Source: Stenotrophomonas acidaminiphila (GTDB lineage: Bacteria; Pseudomonadota; Gammaproteobacteria; Xanthomonadales; Xanthomonadaceae). From it: 64,000 nucleotides of DNA. The position numbers and the translations under genes are program-made. Shown here piece by piece: positions 39,284 to 47,037 of this stretch (its first letter is position 1; the number at the start of each line of letters is the position of its first letter). The DNA lies in the NCBI RefSeq assembly GCF_001431595.1, contig NZ_LDJO01000026.1, positions 1 through 64,000 of the forward strand, given 5' to 3'. A model generated the notes under the pieces. The model was given only the letters and a program-made list of their open reading frames with translations, did not search any database and was not told where the DNA came from.

Positions 39284-40261
39284 ATGAACCGCCCGCTTCT
39301 GCTCGCCGGACTCACCGCCCTCCTGCCCGGCGCCCTGCTCGCCACCAGCGCCGCCGCGCAGTCGCCCTATGGCAACGGCCCCGGCACCGTGGCGGCAGTG
39401 CGCTGCGAGAGCATCAACAACCGCCAGCAGGTCTGCAATACCGGCTGGCGCGACGCCATCATCGTCCGCCAGCTGTCCAGCACCCGCTGCATCGAGGGAC
39501 AGAACTGGGGCAGCCGCGATGGCACGGTGTGGGTCGGCAACGGCTGCCGCGCCGACTTCGGCCCGGGTCGCGGCGGCTGGAGCAACGGCGGCGGCAACGG
39601 CAACTGGGGCGGCAACGGCGACACCATCCGCTGCGAGAGCAACGACAACCGCCAGCGCGTGTGCAACACCGGCTGGCGCGGCGCGGTGCTGGTGCGCCAG
39701 CTGTCCAACACCCAGTGCGTGGAAGGCCGCAACTGGGGCAGCGGCAACGGCAGCGTGTGGGTCGACAATGGCTGCCGCGCCGAGTTCGCCGAAGGCCGTG
39801 GCGGCAACTGGGGCGGCGGCTGGGGCGGTGGCAATGCCGGCAACGGCGACACCATCCGCTGCGAGAGCAACGACAACCGCCAGCGCGTGTGCCGCACCGA
39901 CTGGCGCCGCGCCACGCTGGTGCGGCAGTTGTCCAAGTCGCAATGCATCGAAGGCCGCAGCTGGGGCAGCAGCAACGGCGCGGTCTGGGTCAGCGACGGT
40001 TGCCGTGCCGAGTTCGCCGAAGGCCGCGGAGGCGGCTGGGGCGGCGGTGGCAATGGCAACTGGGGCGGTTCCAACTACAGCATCGAGTGCAGCAGCGAAG
40101 ACAACCGCATGCGCTCCTGCGCCTGGGAACGCCGCCAGGGCCGCCCGGTACTGATCCAGCAGCTGTCCCGGACCCAGTGCGTGGAAGGCCGCAACTGGGG
40201 CTACAACGGCAACAGCGTATGGGTGAACGGCGGCTGCCGCGCGCGCTTCGGCGCACGCTGA
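39284..40261 (+). CDS. Secreted protein with four DUF3011 repeats
   Basis: 325 residues: signal peptide 1-26 (ending SAAAQ), then four repeats of about 56 residues starting near 39, 115, 190 and 266. Each repeat has four Cys in the same places (RCES, VCNT or a variant, CIEG or CVEG, GCRA) plus RQLS and W-x-VWV, joined by Gly/Asn/Trp-rich linkers. DUF3011 is a family of unknown function found in exported proteins of this lineage. The 16 Cys suggest disulfides, so a periplasmic or surface position is inferred. Repeats 2 and 3 are nearly identical at the start, implying recent duplication. GGGACG precedes the ATG; a terminator follows. Confidence 0.88.
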   Translation: MNRPLLLAGLTALLPGALLATSAAAQSPYGNGPGTVAAVRCESINNRQQVCNTGWRDAIIVRQLSSTRCIEGQNWGSRDGTVWVGNGCRADFGPGRGGWSNGGGNGNWGGNGDTIRCESNDNRQRVCNTGWRGAVLVRQLSNTQCVEGRNWGSGNGSVWVDNGCRAEFAEGRGGNWGGGWGGGNAGNGDTIRCESNDNRQRVCRTDWRRATLVRQLSKSQCIEGRSWGSSNGAVWVSDGCRAEFAEGRGGGWGGGGNGNWGGSNYSIECSSEDNRMRSCAWERRQGRPVLIQQLSRTQCVEGRNWGYNGNSVWVNGGCRARFGAR

Positions 40262-40284
40262 GGGCGGCTGTCGGGCTGGAACCG

Positions 40285-40307
40285 AAGGGCGCCGGTCAGG
40301 CGCCCTT
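40285..40307. terminator. Convergent terminator with stop codon in loop (DUF3011 / secreted protein)
   Basis: AAGGGCGCC, loop GGTCA, GGCGCCCTT, then TT on the plus strand. This is a 9-bp stem; the loop contains the TGA of the minus-strand gene (40296-40298). It is a fair intrinsic terminator for the DUF3011 gene. Confidence 0.65.
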
Positions 40308-40937
40308 TTCCGTGGCGGCGGCATCGGCGCCCCACGGCGGCGGCGGTGCCGCCACCGGCCGGGTGAGGTCGAACTCGACCTGGAACAGGCGCCCGTCCGG
40401 TCGCGACAGTTCGTACAGGAAGCGCCGCCCCGGCTCGACTTCCATCGCCCAGGTGTTGCGCACCGACCCGGCCAGGCCCTCGCGCTCGAACATCGCCACC
40501 GACTCGGCGTCCACCGGGAACGCCTGCCGCTGCGCGGTCCCCGGCTCATGGGTATCGCCGCCGTAGAGGGTGACCTTGTCCGGGCTGCCATCGGCATGGC
40601 GGTGATCGTGCTTGAGCCGCAGGCGATCGCCGACGCGGGTCAGCACCCAGGTCCGCGAACGATCCTCGCCGACATGGAACGGCACGCGCAGCTCCTGCGC
40701 CGGCGCATCGCACCCGCGCACGTGCATCACCAGCACCTGGCCTTCGAAGGGATCGGGCGTGGCGCTCGTCGGCTGGTTGGCCACCACGCGGCCGGCGAAG
40801 GCCTGCCCGCAATGCTGGGCCAGGGCCGCCAGGAACCCGGCAGCGCCGGTATCGGCGGCGGAGGGAGCCGGTGCCGCCATGGACACCGGCGGAGCGAGCA
40901 ACAGCGGCAGGAGACCTGCGAGGAAAGAGCGCTTCAT
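40296..40937 (-). CDS. Secreted protein of unknown function
   Basis: 213 residues with a Sec signal peptide (1-21, ending SMAA). The mature part shows a Cys pair (HCGQAFAGRVV and VRGCDAPAQELRVPF) and a beta-rich core: EGQVLVMHV, RTWVLTRVGDRLRLKHDHRHADGSPDKVTLYGG, and NTWAMEVEPGRRFLYELSR. The pattern looks like a beta-sandwich or lipocalin-like sheet, but I cannot name a family. It starts 49 bases after the second kinase gene on the same strand and may be in its transcription unit. Confidence 0.78.
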   Translation of the reverse strand: MKRSFLAGLLPLLLAPPVSMAAPAPSAADTGAAGFLAALAQHCGQAFAGRVVANQPTSATPDPFEGQVLVMHVRGCDAPAQELRVPFHVGEDRSRTWVLTRVGDRLRLKHDHRHADGSPDKVTLYGGDTHEPGTAQRQAFPVDAESVAMFEREGLAGSVRNTWAMEVEPGRRFLYELSRPDGRLFQVEFDLTRPVAAPPPPWGADAAATEKGA

Positions 40938-40986
40938 GCCCCGACCCTAACCGCTGCGTCCGGTGGCGGCAAGCCGCGCCGGGCCG

Positions 40987-43710
40987 TCACCGCGACGGCG
41001 GCAGCTCGCGCAGCAGCGGGCTGCGGGCGGCCAGTTGCGCGCGCAGTACCGGCGCCGCCCGCGCCGACTCCTGCTCGCCACGCCCGCCGGCCGCGGCCAG
41101 CGCCCCGGCCAGGGCCAGCCGCCAGCGCGCCGTCCGCGCCGAATCGGCACCGGACAGGCGCGCACTCGCGGCCACCACCTCGCGCCATGCAGCGACGGCC
41201 GCCGCATCGCCTTCGCGCTGCAGCAGCATGGCCTGCAGCACCTGCTGGCGCAGTGCGGTCTCCGGACTGGCCGCCGCGGCCTCGGCGGCCATCGCCGCCA
41301 GCGCCGCCCGGGCGTCGTCGCGGCGGTCCTTCAACAGCAGCCATTCCGCCCAGCCCTGGCGCACGCGCAGGCCATTGGCGCTGCCGGCGGGGATCCGCGG
41401 CAACCACGCCGCATGCGCATGCCGCACCAGCGCATCGCCTTCGGCGTGGCCGTGGCGGGCCAGCAACAACCCCAGCTGCAATTCCAGGTCGAGCGTGTCC
41501 GGGTGCCCGTCGCCGATCGCCGCGCGGCGTACCGCCAGCGCCTCGCGCCACGCCGCCTCGGCGGCTGCCGGGTCGTCACGGGCCTCGGCCAGCTGCGCCG
41601 CCGTTTCCAGCATCGCCGAGTAGTTGAAACTGTCCTTGCCCATCACCTCGGCCGACAGCCGCAGCGCGGTACGCACATGCCCGTCGGCGCGCAGGTAGTC
41701 GCCCCTGCGGATCAGCGCACCGGCCAAGCGGTTGTTTTCGCTGACGTAGTACACGCTGCGCTCGCCGAAGATGCGCGGCGCGCGCACCAGGTTGGCCTCG
41801 AACGCGGCGATGGCCTCGTCCAGCCGTCCCTGGTCGAGCAGCACCAGGCTGCGCTCGCTGTGGCTGGACCAGTAGTCGAACGACGTCGGTCCGAACATGC
41901 GCAGGAAGATCGGCGTCGAACGCTCGAACATCGCCGCCGCCGCGGCCAGTTCGCCCTTGCGTCGGTACATCATGCCGAGGTTGTCCAGGGTCACGCCGAT
42001 GAACTGCTCGCGGCGCGCCAGTTCATGCCGCTGCAATGCCTGCCTGAAGGCCGCCTCCGCTTCGCCGTAGCGCTGCTCGGACAGCAGCGACAGCCCCAGC
42101 GAGTTGTAGGACTGGGCGACCCGGAAGCTGTCCGCCGGCTGCTGCCCGAGCAGGGCCAGGGCGCGCCGCGCCAGCGCCTCGCCCTCGCGGCCGTCGCGGT
42201 TGTTGGCATGGCTGCCGGCCAGCAGGTTGAACTGGCGTGCGGCCTCGTCGATGTTGCGCGCGCCACCGCGCGCGGCCAGCGCCTCGGCAGAGGCGCGCAT
42301 CATCGGGTTGGCGCGCTTCAGGTCGCCCATGTTGCGGTAGGCCAGCCCGATCACGCCCTTGAGCCGGGCCTGCACCTCGGGCGATGCCTCAAGCTCGGCG
42401 TCCACCCGCGCCGCGGCGCGGTCGAGCACCTCGCGCGCGCTGATGTCGTCGCCGGCACGCGCGCCCTTTTCGCGCGGGTCGGCGGCTTCGAACATCGACA
42501 CCAGGAACGCGCTCACCTGTTCGGCGACCTGCGCCTGGCGCTCGGCCTCGGCGCGGGCCTCGGCCAGCCAGCAGACGAAAGCGCCCACCAGCAGCAGGAC
42601 ACCGGCCAGCGCCGCGGCGCCCTTCCAGTTGCGCCGCAGCCAGCGCCCGCCGCGGTAGAACCCGCCGCCGCCGCGGGCCAGCACCGGCCGGTGCTCGAGG
42701 TAGCGGCGGACATCGGCCGCGAGCGCCTCCACCGAGGCGTAGCGCGCCGGCGCCGCGGCGGCGACCGCGCGCATGGCGATCGCGTCCAGGTCGCCGCGCA
42801 ACGCGCCGCGCCAGGCGCAGCGCGCATCGGCCAGGCGGCTCGGCGGCAATGGTGCCTGCCCCGCCGCCGGGCCGCGCGCGGCATCCTGCGCGGCCAGCAG
42901 CCCGGCCAGCACGATGCCCAGGCTGTAGACGTCGCTGGCCATGCCCTCGGGTTCGCCCGCGCGCAGCTCGGGCGCCGCATAGCCCGGGGTGAAGAACGGC
43001 TGGCGGCCCGGGTTGCCGTCGTTCTCGATCAGCCGCGCGATGCCGAAGTCCAGCAGTACCGGCTCGCCGTCGGCACGCACCAGGATGTTGGCCGGCTTGA
43101 GGTCGCAGTGCAGCACCAGCCGCGCATGCGCGGCCTGCACCGCCGCGCACACCTTCAGGAACAGCGCCAGCCGCTGGCGCAGGTCGAGGCGACGTTGCCG
43201 GCAATGGACGTCCAGCGCCTGGCCGCGGACGTACTCCATCACCAGATAGGGCTGGCCACCGGGCGTGGTGCCGCCGTCGTAAAGGCGCGCGATGTTGGGG
43301 TGCTGCAGCCCGGCGAGGATGCGCCGCTCCGCGGCCAGGCGCTCGGCGATGCGCGGCTCGGGCGCGGCATGCAGGACCTTGACCGCCACCTCCTGCGCGT
43401 ACAGGCCGTCGGCGCGCTCGGCGCGGAACACCACGCCCATGCCGCCGCTGGCCAGGCGCTCGCACAACCGCCACGGCCCCAGCCGCTCGCCTTCGCCCTG
43501 CTCGACCTGCGCGCCGGCCGCACGCAGGCCGCGCAGCGGCGACTGTGCGCGGGACAGGTCCACGGTCTGCGCCTGCAGCAGTTCCAGGGTTTCGGCGACC
43601 ACCGCCGGGTCGGCGCTCATGCGCGCCAGTTCGGTCCGCCACTGCGAGGGATGCAGGTCGCAGACCGCATCGAAAAGTTCACGCACGCGCTGCCAGTTGT
43701 CGCTATCCAC
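40987..43710 (-). CDS. Transmembrane Ser/Thr protein kinase with TPR region, no sigma partner
   Basis: 907 residues, a paralogue of the kinase at 15225-17984 with the same order: N-terminal helical region (7-55, LFDAVCDL, LLQAQTVDLSR), kinase domain (about 78-342) with SGGMGVVF 88-95, VAVK with Lys111, HCDLKPAN 201-208, DFG 221-223 and TPGYAAPE 241-248, one membrane helix (364-382), then about 500 residues of TPR-like repeats. All catalytic residues are present; again Cys replaces Arg before the catalytic Asp. Unlike the paralogue there is no ECF sigma gene next to it; the upstream neighbour is a CPA2 antiporter (73 bases), the downstream one a secreted protein. Substrate unknown. Confidence 0.92.
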   Translation of the reverse strand: MDSDNWQRVRELFDAVCDLHPSQWRTELARMSADPAVVAETLELLQAQTVDLSRAQSPLRGLRAAGAQVEQGEGERLGPWRLCERLASGGMGVVFRAERADGLYAQEVAVKVLHAAPEPRIAERLAAERRILAGLQHPNIARLYDGGTTPGGQPYLVMEYVRGQALDVHCRQRRLDLRQRLALFLKVCAAVQAAHARLVLHCDLKPANILVRADGEPVLLDFGIARLIENDGNPGRQPFFTPGYAAPELRAGEPEGMASDVYSLGIVLAGLLAAQDAARGPAAGQAPLPPSRLADARCAWRGALRGDLDAIAMRAVAAAAPARYASVEALAADVRRYLEHRPVLARGGGGFYRGGRWLRRNWKGAAALAGVLLLVGAFVCWLAEARAEAERQAQVAEQVSAFLVSMFEAADPREKGARAGDDISAREVLDRAAARVDAELEASPEVQARLKGVIGLAYRNMGDLKRANPMMRASAEALAARGGARNIDEAARQFNLLAGSHANNRDGREGEALARRALALLGQQPADSFRVAQSYNSLGLSLLSEQRYGEAEAAFRQALQRHELARREQFIGVTLDNLGMMYRRKGELAAAAAMFERSTPIFLRMFGPTSFDYWSSHSERSLVLLDQGRLDEAIAAFEANLVRAPRIFGERSVYYVSENNRLAGALIRRGDYLRADGHVRTALRLSAEVMGKDSFNYSAMLETAAQLAEARDDPAAAEAAWREALAVRRAAIGDGHPDTLDLELQLGLLLARHGHAEGDALVRHAHAAWLPRIPAGSANGLRVRQGWAEWLLLKDRRDDARAALAAMAAEAAAASPETALRQQVLQAMLLQREGDAAAVAAWREVVAASARLSGADSARTARWRLALAGALAAAGGRGEQESARAAPVLRAQLAARSPLLRELPPSR

Positions 43711-43783
43711 TCACCCGCCCCGGTCGACATGCCGCCCATGGTGCGGCGGCTCCCGGGAGCGGATCATAGCCGCAGCGCGCGGC

Positions 43784-45019
43784 CTAGCCGGAAGGCGGCC
43801 GGGCGGCATCGATCACCGCCGATTCGGCGCTGCGTGGCGGCACCGGCGCCGGCTCGGCCACCGCCACGTCGTGCGCGGCGTCCTTGCCCAGCGGATCCAC
43901 GCCCAGCGGCGCACGCAGCACCAGCGACGGCAGCAGCGTGTTCAATGCCGCATACAGCAGCAGCGCGCCGTACAGCACCGCCGGGGCGTCGAAGCGTTCG
44001 CGCATGATGCCGGCCAGCACCAGGGTGAAGATCAGGGTCGGCGACAGCGCCAGCGACACCCGCAGGCTGGACATGAAACTCTCGCCGAACAGCACCCGCC
44101 GCTGCAGCCAGACCACCGCGATGCGCAGCGGCAGCACGACCAGGGTGATCACCACGCCCAGCCCCAGCGCCTCGAAGCTGAGCGCGTCGCCGGGCACCTT
44201 GGTACCGGCGTTGAAGAAATAGAACGGAACGAAGAACGAGGCGAACAGGCGCAGCGCGTGCAGGTTCTCGTGCGAGGCCAGCAGCGGCATGCGCTGCTGC
44301 AGCAGGCGCGCGACCAGCCCGGCGATGAAGGCGCCCACCAGGTAGTACACGCCCAGCGAATAGGTGATGTAGGCCGCGAGCAGGCCGACCATCACCAGCA
44401 GCGAGAACTCCGAGCCCGGCGCATGCGGCGCCACCCAGCGGCCGAGGCCGACGAACAGCAGCGGCAGGCCCACCATCATCGCCAGCAGCACCAGGCTGGA
44501 CAGCGCCATGTGCGCGGGATCGCCGGCCTGCAGCACCACGAACAGCGCCGCCAGCGCCAGCAGTTCGCCGGCGATGGCCTTGCTGCTCACCCAGAACCGT
44601 TCCGCCTCGTCCAGGCCCAGGCGCGCGAGCGAATCCATGATGAAGCCGGTCGACGGGGTCAGCAGCGCCAGCGCCAGCAGGCCCGCCGCCTGCCACTGCA
44701 GGCCGCCGTAGCGCCACCCCAGCCAGGCCACGCCGGCCAGGGTCAGGCTGCGGATCAGCAGGTGCACCAGCAATGGCCACATGCCACGCCGCAGGTCCTT
44801 CAGGTCCACCTCGAGGCCGGCGAACAGGAACAACGAGGAAATGCCCAGCGTGGCCAGCAGCCCCACCACCGGGTCGTGCGCGCCATCGCCCAGCCACAGC
44901 ATCACGCCGATGCCGAACACCAGGCAGGTCAGCGGCGCCGGTACGCAGAAGCGCTGCAGTGCGCGCGGAATCACCAGCAGCGCGAAGATCAACAACAGGT
45001 AGACCAGCTCGCGGCTCAT
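43784..45019 (-). CDS. CPA2-type cation:proton antiporter without TrkA domain
   Basis: 411 residues from the ATG at 45019 (MSRELVYLLL), preceded by AAAGGAAA; the 40-codon upstream extension is Cys/Trp-rich and not hydrophobic. About 12 membrane helices make up the Na+/H+ exchanger domain (ISSLFLFAGLEVDLKDLRRG is the conserved second motif; FFVPFYFFNAGTKV the unwound-helix region). It ends 35 residues after the last helix, with no nucleotide-binding TrkA-N domain, unlike the antiporter at 51770. Transported cation (Na+ or K+) is unknown. It lies 70 bases after the beta-lactamase gene on the same strand. Confidence 0.87.
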   Translation of the reverse strand: MSRELVYLLLIFALLVIPRALQRFCVPAPLTCLVFGIGVMLWLGDGAHDPVVGLLATLGISSLFLFAGLEVDLKDLRRGMWPLLVHLLIRSLTLAGVAWLGWRYGGLQWQAAGLLALALLTPSTGFIMDSLARLGLDEAERFWVSSKAIAGELLALAALFVVLQAGDPAHMALSSLVLLAMMVGLPLLFVGLGRWVAPHAPGSEFSLLVMVGLLAAYITYSLGVYYLVGAFIAGLVARLLQQRMPLLASHENLHALRLFASFFVPFYFFNAGTKVPGDALSFEALGLGVVITLVVLPLRIAVVWLQRRVLFGESFMSSLRVSLALSPTLIFTLVLAGIMRERFDAPAVLYGALLLYAALNTLLPSLVLRAPLGVDPLGKDAAHDVAVAEPAPVPPRSAESAVIDAARPPSG

Positions 45020-45089
45020 GCGCGCGGTTTCCTTTCCCCAACTGGCGCACAGGGTACACGTGCCGCTGCCGCCGACGCACCGCCGCGGC

Positions 45090-45968
45090 TCAGCCCAGGT
45101 ACGCGGCCGCCCGTTCGCCGACCCGGCGCAGGATGCCATCGCGACCCGCGTCGTCCAGCGTGGACCCCTGCAGGAAAGCGGCCAGCACCCAAGGCGTACC
45201 GCCGCGCCGCGGCCACAGCACGGCGATGTCGTTGCTGGTGTCGCGGCCGTTGCTGCCGGTCTTGTCGCCCACCCGCCAGCCCGGCGGCAGCCCCGCGCGC
45301 AGCCGCGCGTCGCCGGTCTCGTTGTCGATCAGCCAGTCGGCCAGTTGCCGGCGCCCGGCCAGGGCCAGCGCATCGCCAAGCACGAAGCGCTGCAGATTGC
45401 CGGCCATCGCCGCCGGGCTGGTGGTGTCGCGCGGATCGTCCATCGCGAAGCGGTTTGCGTCCGGCTCGTAGCGCGCCGCCAGGGTGACCGCATCGCCCTG
45501 CGCGCGCAGGAAGGCGGTGAGCCCGGCCGGCCCGCCGACCAACGGCAGCAGCAGGTTGGCCGCGGCGTTGTCGCTGGTGGTCAGGGTCGCCCGGCACAGG
45601 TCGCGCACGCCCAGGTCCTTGCCGACATGGCGCGCGGTGACCGGCGAATGGGCGAGCAGGTCCGCCGCCCGCACCGGTACCCGCTGGTCCAGCGACAGCG
45701 CGCCGCGCCCGGCCCGCTCCAGGACCGCGGCCGCGAGCAGGAACTTGAAGGTGCTGCACATCGGGAAACGTTCGTCCATGCGCTGGCCGAAACGCGCGCC
45801 GCTGGCCGGATGCCACAGGCACACGCCCAGGCGCCCCCCGCTTTCGGCCTCCAGCGCGGCAAAGCCGGCCGCCGCCGGCGCAGACACGGCGCGGGCCAGC
45901 AGGGGCACGGCGGCAATGCCGGCACACGCGGCACCGCCGAGGGCGAGAAACTGGCGGCGGTCGATCAT
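45090..45968 (-). CDS. Class A beta-lactamase, L2-like
   Basis: Serine beta-lactamase exported to the periplasm, 292 residues. Twin-arginine type signal (DRRQFLALGG) up to about 30. Active-site motifs complete: STFK with Ser72 and Lys75, SDN at 132-134, the omega-loop Glu168 in YEPDANRF, and KTG at 236-238. Several blocks (DERFPMCSTFK, VGKDLGVRDLCRAT, WLIDNETGDA, WRVGDKTGSNG) resemble what I recall of the Stenotrophomonas L2 enzyme, an inducible cephalosporinase. It is divergent from an ampR-type regulator, the standard arrangement for induction by beta-lactams. Exact spectrum is not predictable here. Confidence 0.94.
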   Translation of the reverse strand: MIDRRQFLALGGAACAGIAAVPLLARAVSAPAAAGFAALEAESGGRLGVCLWHPASGARFGQRMDERFPMCSTFKFLLAAAVLERAGRGALSLDQRVPVRAADLLAHSPVTARHVGKDLGVRDLCRATLTTSDNAAANLLLPLVGGPAGLTAFLRAQGDAVTLAARYEPDANRFAMDDPRDTTSPAAMAGNLQRFVLGDALALAGRRQLADWLIDNETGDARLRAGLPPGWRVGDKTGSNGRDTSNDIAVLWPRRGGTPWVLAAFLQGSTLDDAGRDGILRRVGERAAAYLG

Positions 45969-46089
45969 GCAGGCGCGCTCCGTGGGTGTGGATGGCCACG
46001 ATTATCGGAAGCGGCGACCGCGCCCGACCAGCGCGAAAAACCAGCAGCAGCCATTAGATAAATAAGGGTCAAAGCCCCGATTTACGCAC

Positions 46090-46132
46090 CCATAACGGGA
46101 ATAATGCGATTACCCATCACCGGTCGTTATGG
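46090..46132. promoter_or_regulatory. Inverted repeat in the bla-ampR divergent region
   Basis: CCATAACG (46090-46097) and CGTTATGG (46125-46132) form a perfect 8-bp inverted repeat with a 27-base spacer, in the AT-richer part of the 171-base divergent region. An AATAAT -10-like element (46100-46105) lies between the arms. It is a candidate AmpR operator, by position only. Confidence 0.4.
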
Positions 46133-46139
46133 CTCAGGC

Positions 46140-47009
46140 ATGATCCGCCCCCAGCTTCCGCTCAACGCCCTGCGCGCCTTCGAGGCCGCCGCACGCCACC
46201 TCAATTTCACCCGCGCGGCGCTGGAGCTGTGCGTCAGCCAGGCCGCGCTGAGCCACCAGATCCGCAGCCTGGAAGAGCGCCTGCAGGTCACGCTGTTCCA
46301 CCGCCTGCCGCGCGGGGTGGCGCTCACCGACGAAGGCGCGGCGCTGCACCCGGTGCTCACCGACGCCTTCGACCGCATAGCCATCGCCCTGGACCGTTTC
46401 GCCGGCGGGCGCTTCCGCGAGGTGCTGACGGTGGGCGTGGTCGGGACCTTCGCCACCGGCTGGCTGCTGCCGCGGCTGGGCGATTTCGAGGCTGCGCATC
46501 CGGATATCGAGCTGCGCCTGCAGACCCACAACAACCGCATCGACCTGGCCGGTGAGGGCCTGGACCTGGCGATCCGCTTCGGCGAAGGCGACTGGCAGGG
46601 CCAGGACTGCACGCCGATCGTCGACGCGCCGTTCGCGCCGGTATGCGCGCCGTCGCTGGCGCGACGCCTGCGGCAGCCACGCGACCTGGCCGCGGTGCCG
46701 CTGCTGCGCTCCTACCGCAACGACGAATGGCCGCGCTGGCTGCAGGCGGCCGGGGTGGTCGGGGTGGAGCCACGCGGCCCGGTGTTCGACTCCTCGCTGG
46801 CACTGGCCAGCGCCGCCGCCGCAGGCGCCGGGGTGGCGCTGCTGCCGCTGCGCATGTTCGAGCAGGACCTGGCCGACGGCCGCCTGCTGCAGCCCTTCGC
46901 GCAGACCCTGGTGCTGGGACGCTACTGGCTCACCCGGCTGCGCTCGCGCGCCGAACGCGAGCCGCTCAGGCGTTTCCGCCTGTGGCTGCAGGCGCAGGGC
47001 CAGGCGTAG
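46140..47009 (+). CDS. ampR: LysR-family regulator, AmpR type
   Basis: 289 residues from the ATG at 46140 (MIRPQLPLNALRAFEAAAR), the family start; ATG at 46104 would add 12 residues. The winged helix-turn-helix covers about 6-65 (LNFTRAALELCVSQAALSHQIRSL is the recognition part) and the effector domain 90-289. AmpR proteins bind muropeptides and switch the divergent beta-lactamase gene on during beta-lactam exposure. The upstream mrcB-type and cpoB genes in this window belong to the same cell-wall process. Gene convergent with the ABC-F gene. Confidence 0.9.
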   Translation: MIRPQLPLNALRAFEAAARHLNFTRAALELCVSQAALSHQIRSLEERLQVTLFHRLPRGVALTDEGAALHPVLTDAFDRIAIALDRFAGGRFREVLTVGVVGTFATGWLLPRLGDFEAAHPDIELRLQTHNNRIDLAGEGLDLAIRFGEGDWQGQDCTPIVDAPFAPVCAPSLARRLRQPRDLAAVPLLRSYRNDEWPRWLQAAGVVGVEPRGPVFDSSLALASAAAAGAGVALLPLRMFEQDLADGRLLQPFAQTLVLGRYWLTRLRSRAEREPLRRFRLWLQAQGQA

Positions 47010-47037
47010 CCGCCGGCGCGCGCCCACGCGACACGCC

